In this document: positions 7,989-13,895 of the stretch, in pieces
Layout: every line of letters starts with the position of its first letter
Position numbering within the stretch: the stretch's first letter is position 1
Source: Dyella_B sp035486915
GTDB taxonomy: Bacteria; Pseudomonadota; Gammaproteobacteria; Xanthomonadales; Rhodanobacteraceae
Direction: 5' to 3'
Assembly: GCF_035486915.1 (NCBI RefSeq)
Contig: NZ_DATHMR010000002.1
Span: forward strand, 1 to 17,591
Length of the DNA: 17,591 nt
The notes under the pieces: model-generated
Databases searched by the model: none
The model's input: the letters and a program-made list of their open reading frames with translations, nothing else
Told to the model about the DNA's origin: nothing
Translations under genes and position numbers: made by a program

Positions 7989-8008
7989 TCCATACGCATG
8001 AGTATGGA
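7989..8008. promoter_or_regulatory. Candidate TetR operator, 20-bp near-perfect palindrome
   Basis: Half-sites TCCATAC and GTATGGA flank a six-base centre containing CATG; 18 of 20 positions are symmetric. It sits between the divergent hydrolase operon and the TetR-family gene and covers the predicted -10 of the hydrolase promoter. Size and symmetry fit a TetR-family dimer site. A degenerate copy lies at 8101-8120. Confidence 0.6.
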
Positions 8009-8029
8009 GCGCTCATGGAGCGTCGTCAA
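8001..8029 (-). promoter_or_regulatory. Predicted sigma-70 promoter of the hydrolase-fadE-DUF4442 operon
   Basis: On the minus strand TTGACG (8029-8024, five of six consensus bases) is separated by exactly 17 bases from CATACT (8006-8001, four of six). Transcription would begin near 7993, just upstream of the ATG at 7975. The -10 lies inside a 20-bp palindrome, a layout suited to repression. Prediction from sequence only. Confidence 0.5.
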
Positions 8030-8100
8030 CCGGCTTCCGCGAAAGGACTATCGGAACCGCGAAACCGGCCGCCCAACACCGTTTTCCCGCGCTCTGGGCT

Positions 8101-8120
8101 ACCATACGGAAATGAATGTA
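8101..8120. promoter_or_regulatory. Second, degenerate operator-like site over the tetR start codon
   Basis: This 20-base stretch matches the palindrome at 7989-8008 at 14 of 20 positions. The left half-site CCATACG is intact and the right half is weaker. It overlaps the ATG at 8112 and a possible -10 (TACCAT, 8100-8105). If real, it would give negative autoregulation. Confidence 0.35.
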
Positions 8121-8690
8121 CGTCAGAAGCCTGAACGCACGCGCCTCTCCGCCGAAGATTGGGAAGACGCCGCCCTTAGCTTGATCTCCGAACAAGGCGT
8201 GGGAGCCTTGGCTGTCGAGGCACTCGCCCGTCAGCTTGGCGTAACCAAGGGCAGCTTTTACTGGCATTTTCGCACCCGCGAAGCCCTGCTTCAGGCCGCC
8301 CTGGAACGCTGGGAACAATACGGCGAGCGCGAAATCATCAGCCAGATCGAGGCCATTCCCGATCCGCGCGAACGCTTGCCGGAGCTGTTCCGCCGCGTCG
8401 CGCACGAGCTGCAGCCGCACCGCGTCTACGCCGCACTGCTAAAAGCCCTGGATCATCCGCTGGTGGTCCCGGTGATGGCACGCGTTTCCAAGCGCCGTAC
8501 CGAGTTTTTGCATACGGCCTATAAGCAAGCGGGAATGGACACCGCCAACGCGCTCAACCGCGCGCGCCTGACCTATGCCGCCTACGTCGGCTTCCTGCAG
8601 CTCAATTTCACGCTCGGCCTGCCAAGGTTGAGCCACGAAGAGTTCGACACTTACGTCGAACACATGATCGCCACGCTGATTCCTGCCTGA
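8112..8690 (+). CDS. TetR/AcrR-family transcriptional regulator
   Basis: The 192-residue product has the N-terminal helix-turn-helix of TetR regulators: LSAEDWEDAALSLISEQGVG (12-31), then the recognition region VEALARQLGVTKGSFYWHF (35-53). The C-terminal domain (about 70-192) is all-helical and would bind a small ligand; it shows no motif naming that ligand. ATG 8112 gives the usual short N-terminal tail; upstream codons in the frame run through the promoter region and are not family-like. The gene is divergent from the hydrolase-fadE operon, with a strong palindrome between them, so it most likely represses that operon and responds to an acyl-CoA or fatty acid. The target is inferred from arrangement. 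Confidence 0.92.
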   Translation: MNVRQKPERTRLSAEDWEDAALSLISEQGVGALAVEALARQLGVTKGSFYWHFRTREALLQAALERWEQYGEREIISQIEAIPDPRERLPELFRRVAHELQPHRVYAALLKALDHPLVVPVMARVSKRRTEFLHTAYKQAGMDTANALNRARLTYAAYVGFLQLNFTLGLPRLSHEEFDTYVEHMIATLIPA

Positions 8691-8718
8691 GCTGCTAGTT
8701 GCAGTGTTGATTCCAAGT

Positions 8719-8756
8719 GCCTGACGCGTCAGGCGCGGCACCTCGCCGCACGCCTG
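8719..8756. promoter_or_regulatory. 16-bp perfect palindrome and overlapping hairpin upstream of pckG
   Basis: GCCTGACGCGTCAGGC (8719-8734) is a perfect palindrome in the 150-base gap between tetR and pckG. Its right arm also belongs to a second fold, CAGGCG (8730-8735) pairing with CGCCTG (8751-8756), extended by CGGC (8736-8739) and GCCG (8745-8748). The two folds are mutually exclusive. No T run follows, so a simple terminator is unlikely. It may be an operator for pckG or a read-through control from tetR. Confidence 0.45.
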
Positions 8757-8840
8757 TTTGCTGCGGGCAACCTTGCAATGCCACTTCCCGTAACTTAGCG
8801 TTCTACATCCTTTTTGTGGGTAGACCAAGGTGAGGGAAAC

Positions 8841-10610
8841 ATGACGAGCAAGCTTGATTCGCTCGAGCGATGGGTTCAAGACGTGGCGGCAAAGACCCGC
8901 CCCGCATCCATCCACTGGTGTGACGGTTCCGATGCCGAATATCGGGCGCTGACGCAGCTGATGCTGCAGAGCGGAGATTTGATCGAACTCAACCAGCAGA
9001 CCCATCCGGGCTGCTATCTGCACCGCTCCAGTCCGTCGGACGTGGCGCGTGTCGAACATCTCACCTTCGTCTGCACGAAGGACGAGGCCGACGCCGGTCC
9101 GAACAATCATTGGATGGCGCCGGCCGATGCGCACACGAAGATGGATGCGTTGTTCGACGGCTGCATGGAAGGCCGGACCATGTACGTGATTCCATACTGC
9201 ATGGGGCCGATCGATTCCCCGCTGTCGCGTTGCGGCGTCGAAATCACCGACAGCCCGTACGTGGTCGCGAACATGCGCACGATGACGCGCATGGGCGCAG
9301 CTGCGCTTGCACGTATCGAGCATGAAGGCACCTTCGTGAAGGGCCTGCACTCGACCGGCGAGCTCGATCCGGAGCGTCGCTTCATCATGCATTTCCCCGA
9401 AGAACTGTCGATTCAGTCGTACGGTTCCGGCTATGGCGGCAATGCGCTGCTCGGCAAGAAGTGCCATGCGCTCCGCATCGCCAGCTATCAGGCGCGCACC
9501 GAAGGCTGGCTCGCCGAGCACATGCTGATCGTGGGCATCGAAAATCCGCAGGGCCACACTCATTACGTCGCTGCAGCGTTCCCGTCGGCATGCGGCAAAA
9601 CCAACCTGGCGATGCTGATTCCGCCAGAGGGTTATCGCAAAGACGGTTGGCGTGTGTGGACGGTCGGCGACGATATCTGCTGGATGCGCCCCGGTGCAGA
9701 TGGACGTCTATACGCCATCAATCCGGAAGCCGGTTTCTTCGGCGTGGCTCCTGGCACCAGCACACTGAGCAACCCCAATGCGCTGACGACGATTGCGCGC
9801 GACACAATCTTTACCAACGTTGCCGTGACCGCCGACAACCAACCGTGGTGGGAGGGCGTGCCCGGTACGCCGGTGACGGATTGGCAAGGCCGCCCGTTCG
9901 ATCCGGCCAACGGCCCGGCCGCACATCCGAATTCGCGTTTCACGGTCAGCGCTAAACAATGCCCGACGTGGTCATCCAAAGCGGAAGATGCGCAAGGCGT
10001 GCCGATCAGTGCGATCGTCTTCGGCGGTCGCCGTCCGTCGCTGATTCCACTGGTGATGGAAGCGCGCGACTGGACGCACGGCGTGCTGATGGGCGCAGCG
10101 ATGGGTTCGGAAACCACGGCAGCGGCCACGGGTGCGGTAGGCGTTCTTCGCCGCGACTCGATGGCAATGAAGCCGTTCTGCGGCTATCACTACGGCGACT
10201 ACTTCACGCACTGGCTGTCGTTCGACAAGCCTGGCGCCAAGCTGCCGAAGATATTCCACGTGAACTGGTTCCGCAAAGGCAAGGACGGCAAGTTCATGTG
10301 GCCGGGCTTTGGCGAAAACCTGCGCGTACTGGAGTGGATGATCAATCGCGTCGAGGGCAAGGCCCGCGGCACGGAAACCCCGATCGGCATCCTGCCCACC
10401 CAGAACGAGCTGAAGATGGACGGCCTGGAACTGCCGCGCGACACGGTGGCCGAACTGCTGCACGTCGACATTCCCGGCTGGCAGACCGAGCTGCAGGCCA
10501 TCGGCGACTACCTCGACAGCTTCAACCCGCGCCTCCCTGCCCGCCTGCGGCAGGAACAGCAACGCGTCGCTCAGGCCCTGGAAACGCCGCGCAAGGCGGC
10601 CAACGCCTGA
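8841..10610 (+). CDS. pckG: Phosphoenolpyruvate carboxykinase (GTP)
   Basis: This 589-residue cytoplasmic enzyme converts oxaloacetate and GTP to phosphoenolpyruvate, GDP and CO2, the entry step of gluconeogenesis from TCA intermediates. The length matches GTP-type PEPCK (about 600 residues). The nucleotide-binding P-loop with the reactive cysteine reads FPSACGKTNLAML (from residue 247; Cys251, Lys253, Thr254). The metal-binding kinase-2 motif VGDDICWMRPGADG starts at 275 and is followed by NPEAGFFGVAPGTS. ATG 8841 has GGTGAGGG four bases upstream; a GTG at 8814 in the same frame has no site. The ATP-dependent form (PckA) has a different fold and is excluded. The gene lies downstream of the fad-linked TetR regulator, and the two pathways are used together during growth on fatty acids. 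Confidence 0.97.
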   Translation: MTSKLDSLERWVQDVAAKTRPASIHWCDGSDAEYRALTQLMLQSGDLIELNQQTHPGCYLHRSSPSDVARVEHLTFVCTKDEADAGPNNHWMAPADAHTKMDALFDGCMEGRTMYVIPYCMGPIDSPLSRCGVEITDSPYVVANMRTMTRMGAAALARIEHEGTFVKGLHSTGELDPERRFIMHFPEELSIQSYGSGYGGNALLGKKCHALRIASYQARTEGWLAEHMLIVGIENPQGHTHYVAAAFPSACGKTNLAMLIPPEGYRKDGWRVWTVGDDICWMRPGADGRLYAINPEAGFFGVAPGTSTLSNPNALTTIARDTIFTNVAVTADNQPWWEGVPGTPVTDWQGRPFDPANGPAAHPNSRFTVSAKQCPTWSSKAEDAQGVPISAIVFGGRRPSLIPLVMEARDWTHGVLMGAAMGSETTAAATGAVGVLRRDSMAMKPFCGYHYGDYFTHWLSFDKPGAKLPKIFHVNWFRKGKDGKFMWPGFGENLRVLEWMINRVEGKARGTETPIGILPTQNELKMDGLELPRDTVAELLHVDIPGWQTELQAIGDYLDSFNPRLPARLRQEQQRVAQALETPRKAANA

Positions 10611-10621
10611 TTCACGCCTTC

Positions 10622-10652
10622 TACACCGCCGAGCCGACTGGCCGGCGGTGTA
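10622..10652 (+). terminator. Strong stem-loop after pckG, possible terminator without T tract
   Basis: TACACCGCCG (10622-10631) pairs perfectly with CGGCGGTGTA (10643-10652). The loop can add three more pairs (GCC with GGC) around a GACT tetraloop. It begins 11 bases after the pckG stop. The following bases are AACCTAAT, so the U tract of a classical intrinsic terminator is missing; it may instead stabilise the message end. Confidence 0.45.
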
Positions 10653-10721
10653 AACCTAATGGCTTGCAACCGCATCAAAGCTAGCAAGATGATTGCTGCT
10701 TGCATTGCCAACGGAAGTGCC

Positions 10722-11270
10722 ATGCCACCTGCACTGGTTGCGGGACACCACAACGATAGGGATGACGTACGCGCGGCCGCAGCGGGCGACCGTCAGGCAT
10801 TCCAGCGCCTGTATCGCCAGCACGCGAGCCGGATTCATGGCGCGATGTTGCGGTTGTCCGGCTACGATCATGCGCGGGCGGAGGACCTGACTCAGGACGC
10901 CTTCGTGCGCGCTTGGCAGAAGCTCGACAGCTTTCGCGAACAGAGCGCTTTCGGTACGTGGCTTTATCGGTTGGCGGTGAATGTGGCACTGATGGACATA
11001 CGGGCGCGGGGCGCCGACCCTGTCGGTTACATCGACGAGGAAAGCATTCCCGAGCATGGCGAAACCCCGTTCTGCGCGGCCGAACGCGACGAGCTGGAAC
11101 GTGCGATCGGCAAACTACCGCCGCGGGCACGCGCCGTACTGGTACTGCATGACGTGGAAGGCTGGCACCACGATGAAATTGCCAGTGAACTAGGTATGGC
11201 AGTGGGCTCATCCAAGGCGCAACTGCATCGTGCACGCGGGTTGTTGCGCAAATCGCTTGGAGATGTGTGA
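10722..11270 (+). CDS. ECF-family RNA polymerase sigma factor
   Basis: A sigma-70 family protein of the extracytoplasmic-function group, about 182 residues. Region 2 (about 24-95) contains AEDLTQDAFVRAWQKLDSF, the core-binding and -10-recognition helices, and FGTWLYRLAVNVALMD. Region 4 (about 124-180) contains KLPPRARAVLVLHDVEGW and the helix-turn-helix HDEIASELGMAVGSSKAQLHRARGLL. There is no region 1.1 or 3. I chose ATG 10722 because GGAAG lies four bases upstream and the protein then has the usual short leader; in-frame ATGs at 10659 and 10689 lack a ribosome-binding site. The stop shares one base with the next start (TGATG), so it is coupled to a putative anti-sigma gene. The target promoters are unknown; autoregulation would be typical. 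Confidence 0.93.
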   Translation: MPPALVAGHHNDRDDVRAAAAGDRQAFQRLYRQHASRIHGAMLRLSGYDHARAEDLTQDAFVRAWQKLDSFREQSAFGTWLYRLAVNVALMDIRARGADPVGYIDEESIPEHGETPFCAAERDELERAIGKLPPRARAVLVLHDVEGWHHDEIASELGMAVGSSKAQLHRARGLLRKSLGDV

Positions 11271-11734
11271 TGAACGAATTCGAATGGCTGCGCCAAATGC
11301 GCGATTTGAACCAGCCGGTCGCACCGCGGGACGATCTGTGGGCGCGTATCGACGCGGCGATCGACAACGCGACCCCGGCTGCTGCGGAAACGCCAACGCC
11401 GATCAGGCGTGCGCGTCATCGACAGGTGTGGGCACTTGCGGCGAGTGTCGCAGCGGTCATGGTGCTCGCCGGCGGCATCGTCTGGCACATGCACACCGTT
11501 GCGCCGGTCGCACCGCCTATCGCGATTGCCAGCAAGCCGAACCCTGAAAACGCACCGTGGAAACCGAGCGATCCACGTTTCGCAGGCGCCGCCGTGGAAT
11601 TCGGTGCGGCACGCATGGAACTGCAACAGGCGATGCAGCAAGCTCCTGACTCACCCGCCTTGCAGCGCCTGCTGCAACGTACCGAACAACAGCAAACACA
11701 GCTGCGCGAGCAGTTGGAGAAACAAGCCGGCTAA
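11270..11734 (+). CDS. Single-pass membrane protein, putative anti-sigma factor
   Basis: The 154-residue product has an N-terminal cytoplasmic part beginning MNEFEWLRQMRDLNQPVAPR, one transmembrane segment at about 53-73 (VWALAASVAAVMVLAGGIVW), and a periplasmic tail. The tail is rich in Gln/Glu/Leu at 110-154 and probably helical. The conserved HxxxCxxC zinc motif of ZAS-type anti-sigma factors is absent. GGAG lies 7 bases before the ATG. Position directly after the ECF gene with overlapping codons, plus topology, makes it the likely anti-sigma factor or membrane sensor. That role is inferred from synteny; the sequence itself has no diagnostic motif. Confidence 0.75.
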   Translation: MNEFEWLRQMRDLNQPVAPRDDLWARIDAAIDNATPAAAETPTPIRRARHRQVWALAASVAAVMVLAGGIVWHMHTVAPVAPPIAIASKPNPENAPWKPSDPRFAGAAVEFGAARMELQQAMQQAPDSPALQRLLQRTEQQQTQLREQLEKQAG

Positions 11735-11756
11735 GGCTCTTCAGGACACAATAACT

Positions 11757-12662
11757 ATGAAAAACGCCCGCTACCTGCCGTTGCTTATCTGCCTGTCCTG
11801 GGGAGGGCAGGCAATGGCCGATACCCCGCTCGACGTGAGCCATCCTGCTTCACCTACAGCGCATATCGACGTCGTCAACATCAAGGGTGAAGTCACGATC
11901 ACCGCATGGGATCGCAACGAAGTCCACGTGGGTGGCGAGCTGGGCGACGGCGCCGCACCGCTGAACATCCAAGGCAGCGAAAACAATCTGACGATCGGTG
12001 TGCAGGCGCAAGGAGAAAACGGATGGCTGAACTGGGGCAGCGACAAATCGATGTCGTCGTCGCGCCTGGACATCAGCGTGCCACGCGGCGCATCGTTGAA
12101 AGTGAAGATCGTCAGCGCGCCGCTCAGCATCGACGGCATCAACGGCGGCGATATCGAAGTTAATTCAGTAAGCGGCCGCGTGCGCATCAATGCGCAGACG
12201 CCGATGCTCAATGTCATCTCGGTGAGCGGCAACATCGCGTTCTCAGGTAAGGCAGCGCAGGCAAAGCTACAAACCGTGAGCGGCGACATCCTTGCGCCAT
12301 CGCTCGGTAACTCAGTCGATCTGCAAACCATTTCCGGACGCATCCAGGCCGGTGGCGGCCCCTGGCAGCATCTCAATCTCAGCACCGTCTCGGGCGATGT
12401 GCAGCTTGCGGGTTCGCTCGCTTCGGGTGGCAATATCACCATCGACAGCATGAGCGGCGATGTGCAATTGCTGGTTCCGTCATCCCTGTCCAGCAACGTT
12501 CACGCCACGACGTTCAGCGGAGATCTGCGCAGCGACTTCGGGACACCCAAGCAGCCCGAGCACGGCCCGGGCAGTTCGCTCGATGCCGTTGCAGGCACTG
12601 GCAACGGCAAGATCAATGTGGAAACGTTCAGCGGCGACCTGCGCATCCGCAAGCAGGACTGA
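11757..12662 (+). CDS. Exported DUF4097-family beta-repeat protein
   Basis: The 301-residue product begins with a Sec signal peptide (MKNARYLPLLICLSWGGQAMA, likely cut before Asp22), so it acts in the periplasm or at the surface. The mature part matches the DUF4097 (putative adhesin) family. It carries the recurring unit [V/I/M/F]-Ser-Gly-[D/R/N]-[V/I/L] at residues 138, 156, 174, 192, 211, 232, 253 and 291, with a weaker copy VSAPL at 119. The 18-21 residue spacing suggests a beta-solenoid. It ends the ECF/anti-sigma operon, 22 bases after the preceding gene, and is followed by a strong terminator. It may be the envelope effector or stress signal of that sigma pathway; function of the family is not established. 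Confidence 0.85.
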   Translation: MKNARYLPLLICLSWGGQAMADTPLDVSHPASPTAHIDVVNIKGEVTITAWDRNEVHVGGELGDGAAPLNIQGSENNLTIGVQAQGENGWLNWGSDKSMSSSRLDISVPRGASLKVKIVSAPLSIDGINGGDIEVNSVSGRVRINAQTPMLNVISVSGNIAFSGKAAQAKLQTVSGDILAPSLGNSVDLQTISGRIQAGGGPWQHLNLSTVSGDVQLAGSLASGGNITIDSMSGDVQLLVPSSLSSNVHATTFSGDLRSDFGTPKQPEHGPGSSLDAVAGTGNGKINVETFSGDLRIRKQD

Positions 12663-12667
12663 TCACG

Positions 12668-12716
12668 ACGCACAAACAAAAAGCCCCTGCATGGCAGGGG
12701 CTTTTTGTTTGTGCGT
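12668..12716. terminator. Bidirectional intrinsic terminator between convergent genes
   Basis: A perfect 23-bp inverted repeat with a 3-base loop. The GC-rich core GCCCCTGC/GCAGGGGC is preceded by five A and followed by TTTTTGTTTG, so each strand reads a hairpin followed by a U tract. It lies 5 bases after the DUF4097 stop and 9 bases from the stop of the convergent outer-membrane gene at 12726, so it should end both transcripts. Confidence 0.93.
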
Positions 12717-12725
12717 GATGTCTGA

Positions 12726-13613
12726 TCAGAGATCCTGGTGATACTGCACGTACGGCGTGCGCGACTGATCCGGTTGCGGCGGACCTGCCGGCGTATTCGT
12801 CGCATTGCCGGAAGACCAGATGTTCTGCGCACCGAAACTCAACGAACCCTGCCACGGCAAACGCCAGGTGACGCCGAGGTCGATGCTGTTCCAGCGGCGA
12901 TCCGGATAGAAACCGCTATTGGGCATGCCCGGATTGTTCATTTCCGGCTGCATGCTGCGACCAATGATGCTGCCGCTGACCGGGCCATGATCGATGCCGA
13001 AACTCAACGCCTTTTGATCCAACGTGCTCAGACCCAGCAAATTGCCCGGCAGTAGATGGATACGACCCATACTCGCGCCCAGCATCACACCGCTGTTGCC
13101 GCCCAGCGAGAGTCGACCCTTCGCATTGAGCTGCGTACTGTTGTCGAAATCGGTCAAACCATTCACGCCAGTGACGGCACCAGGAAGCACGCGCGGCAGC
13201 GGCGTTGGATTGGTCACCTGATCCTGCGCAACGCTCAAACCGAGGCTGTAGCGGCCGGTGTTGTAGGTCGCGCCAACTTCCGTACCGACGATGCGTGGTT
13301 GCGTCGCCCACGACTTCTGATTGATCGTCGCTTGCGTGGTGACATTCGGTGTCACGCCATATTGCAGTGTGCTGGAGCTGACGGTGCCCCCATCCAACGG
13401 ATTGAGCGAGAGCAACGAATCGCCCTGTGCACCAGCTGTCGCCGAATTCTGCGATTGAATCAGCAGCGAACCCGGCGCCGGCTGACCCGTTTTCAGCGTC
13501 GTCTGCTGCTGTATCCACGGATTGGTGGACTGATCGGCGCTCACAGTCTGGCCTGCCGCGATCAGCGGCACGCATAGCAGTGGCAATGTCAGCAGCAATC
13601 GGCGCATGAACAT
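12726..13613 (-). CDS. Exported protein of unknown function, probably outer-membrane beta-barrel
   Basis: I do not recognise a named family. The 295-residue product starts with a signal peptide (RRLLLTLPLLCVPLIAAG; cleavage likely near residue 20-26). The rest is rich in Ser, Gly, Asn, Gln and Thr with many alternating polar/hydrophobic stretches typical of membrane beta-strands, such as STLQYGVTPNVTTQATINQ, RYSLGLSVAQD, KGRLSLGGNSGVMLGASMG, ALSFGIDHGPVSGSIIG and NSIDLGVTWRLPWQGSLSFG. No C-terminal Phe is present (it ends YHQDL). The start is uncertain: ATG 13613 and 13607 give a normal signal peptide, and ATG 13658 would add 15 residues to the n-region; none has a clear ribosome-binding site. 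The gene is convergent with the DUF4097 gene and divergent from the GAF-GGDEF-EAL gene. Confidence 0.7.
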   Translation of the reverse strand: MFMRRLLLTLPLLCVPLIAAGQTVSADQSTNPWIQQQTTLKTGQPAPGSLLIQSQNSATAGAQGDSLLSLNPLDGGTVSSSTLQYGVTPNVTTQATINQKSWATQPRIVGTEVGATYNTGRYSLGLSVAQDQVTNPTPLPRVLPGAVTGVNGLTDFDNSTQLNAKGRLSLGGNSGVMLGASMGRIHLLPGNLLGLSTLDQKALSFGIDHGPVSGSIIGRSMQPEMNNPGMPNSGFYPDRRWNSIDLGVTWRLPWQGSLSFGAQNIWSSGNATNTPAGPPQPDQSRTPYVQYHQDL

Positions 13614-13673
13614 TCGAAGGCGACGTAGCAAGAACCCGTCCAGGCCTCGCAGAGGCATGGACACCCGGAGTTC

Positions 13674-13679
13674 AGTATA
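13674..13679 (-). promoter_or_regulatory. Possible -10 element for the outer-membrane protein gene
   Basis: TATACT on the minus strand matches five of six -10 consensus bases and is followed about 60 bases later by the ATG at 13613. The matching -35 is poor (TGTTAG at 17 bases), but the upstream stretch is A-rich and might act as an UP-like element. If used, the transcript would start near 13667. Confidence 0.35.
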
Positions 13680-13766
13680 TCTGATTTTACTTTTTACTAA
13701 CACCCGGCGGCGCATAAAAATTTTGTGGGCCACTCCGCCAAAAAAGCCTTTTGAACAAGGACTTGC

Positions 13767-13782
13767 TGGCACGACGGATGCT
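13767..13782 (+). promoter_or_regulatory. Candidate sigma-54 (RpoN) promoter for the GAF-GAF-GGDEF-EAL gene
   Basis: TGGCACG-ACGG-ATGCT matches the sigma-54 consensus (TGGCACG-N4-TTGCW) at 11 of 12 informative bases, with the invariant GG (13768-13769) and GC (13780-13781) exactly 10 bases apart. Transcription would begin near 13793, about 100 bases before the ATG at 13896. It lies in the 282-base divergent region, which otherwise holds A/T-rich sequence and the -10 elements noted separately. Confidence 0.5.
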
Positions 13783-13852
13783 TGGCACAGTAGCTTTCCG
13801 GGGCGACCGTGAAGAAGCTGTGAGCGCAAACGACATGACGGCATCATCACGA

Positions 13853-13860
13853 TATATAGT
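13853..13860 (+). promoter_or_regulatory. Possible sigma-70 -10 region before the GAF-GAF-GGDEF-EAL gene
   Basis: The stretch TATATAGT contains TATATA (13853-13858) with ACGACA 17 bases upstream (four of six -35 bases), and TATAGT (13855-13860, five of six -10 bases). It is an alternative or additional promoter to the sigma-54 site; neither is proven. Confidence 0.3.
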
Positions 13861-13872
13861 CAGCCGAAACAC

Positions 13873-13886
13873 TGGACAGGGGTCCA
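13873..13886 (+). promoter_or_regulatory. Small hairpin presenting the Shine-Dalgarno sequence
   Basis: TGGAC and GTCCA form a 5-bp stem whose tetraloop is AGGG, part of the only purine-rich ribosome-binding candidate before the ATG at 13896. The stem lies in the leader of any transcript from the upstream promoters and might affect translation; the stem is short, so this is weak. Confidence 0.3.
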
Positions 13887-13895
13887 ACTAATTCC

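Noticed and set aside
8439..9563. Long minus-strand open frame (374 codons) across tetR, the intergenic gap and pckG
   Set aside because: The product is antisense to two well supported genes and has no motif; composition is typical of complementary-strand shadows.
10664..10690. TGCAACC resembling an ECF -35 element upstream of the sigma gene
   Set aside because: No matching CGTC-type -10 at 16-17 bases; left out because the autoregulatory promoter cannot be supported.
13784..13797. Second TGGCAC just downstream of the sigma-54 candidate
   Set aside because: GG and GC are only 7 bases apart, not 10, so it cannot serve as a sigma-54 promoter.
13606..13812. Small plus-strand open frame in the divergent region (68 codons)
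   Set aside because: It begins inside the signal-peptide codons of the opposite gene, has no ribosome-binding site and runs through the promoter region.
13819..13835. TGTGA half-site resembling a CRP/Clp box before the GGDEF-EAL gene
   Set aside because: The right half reads ACGAC instead of TCACA, so only one half-site is present.
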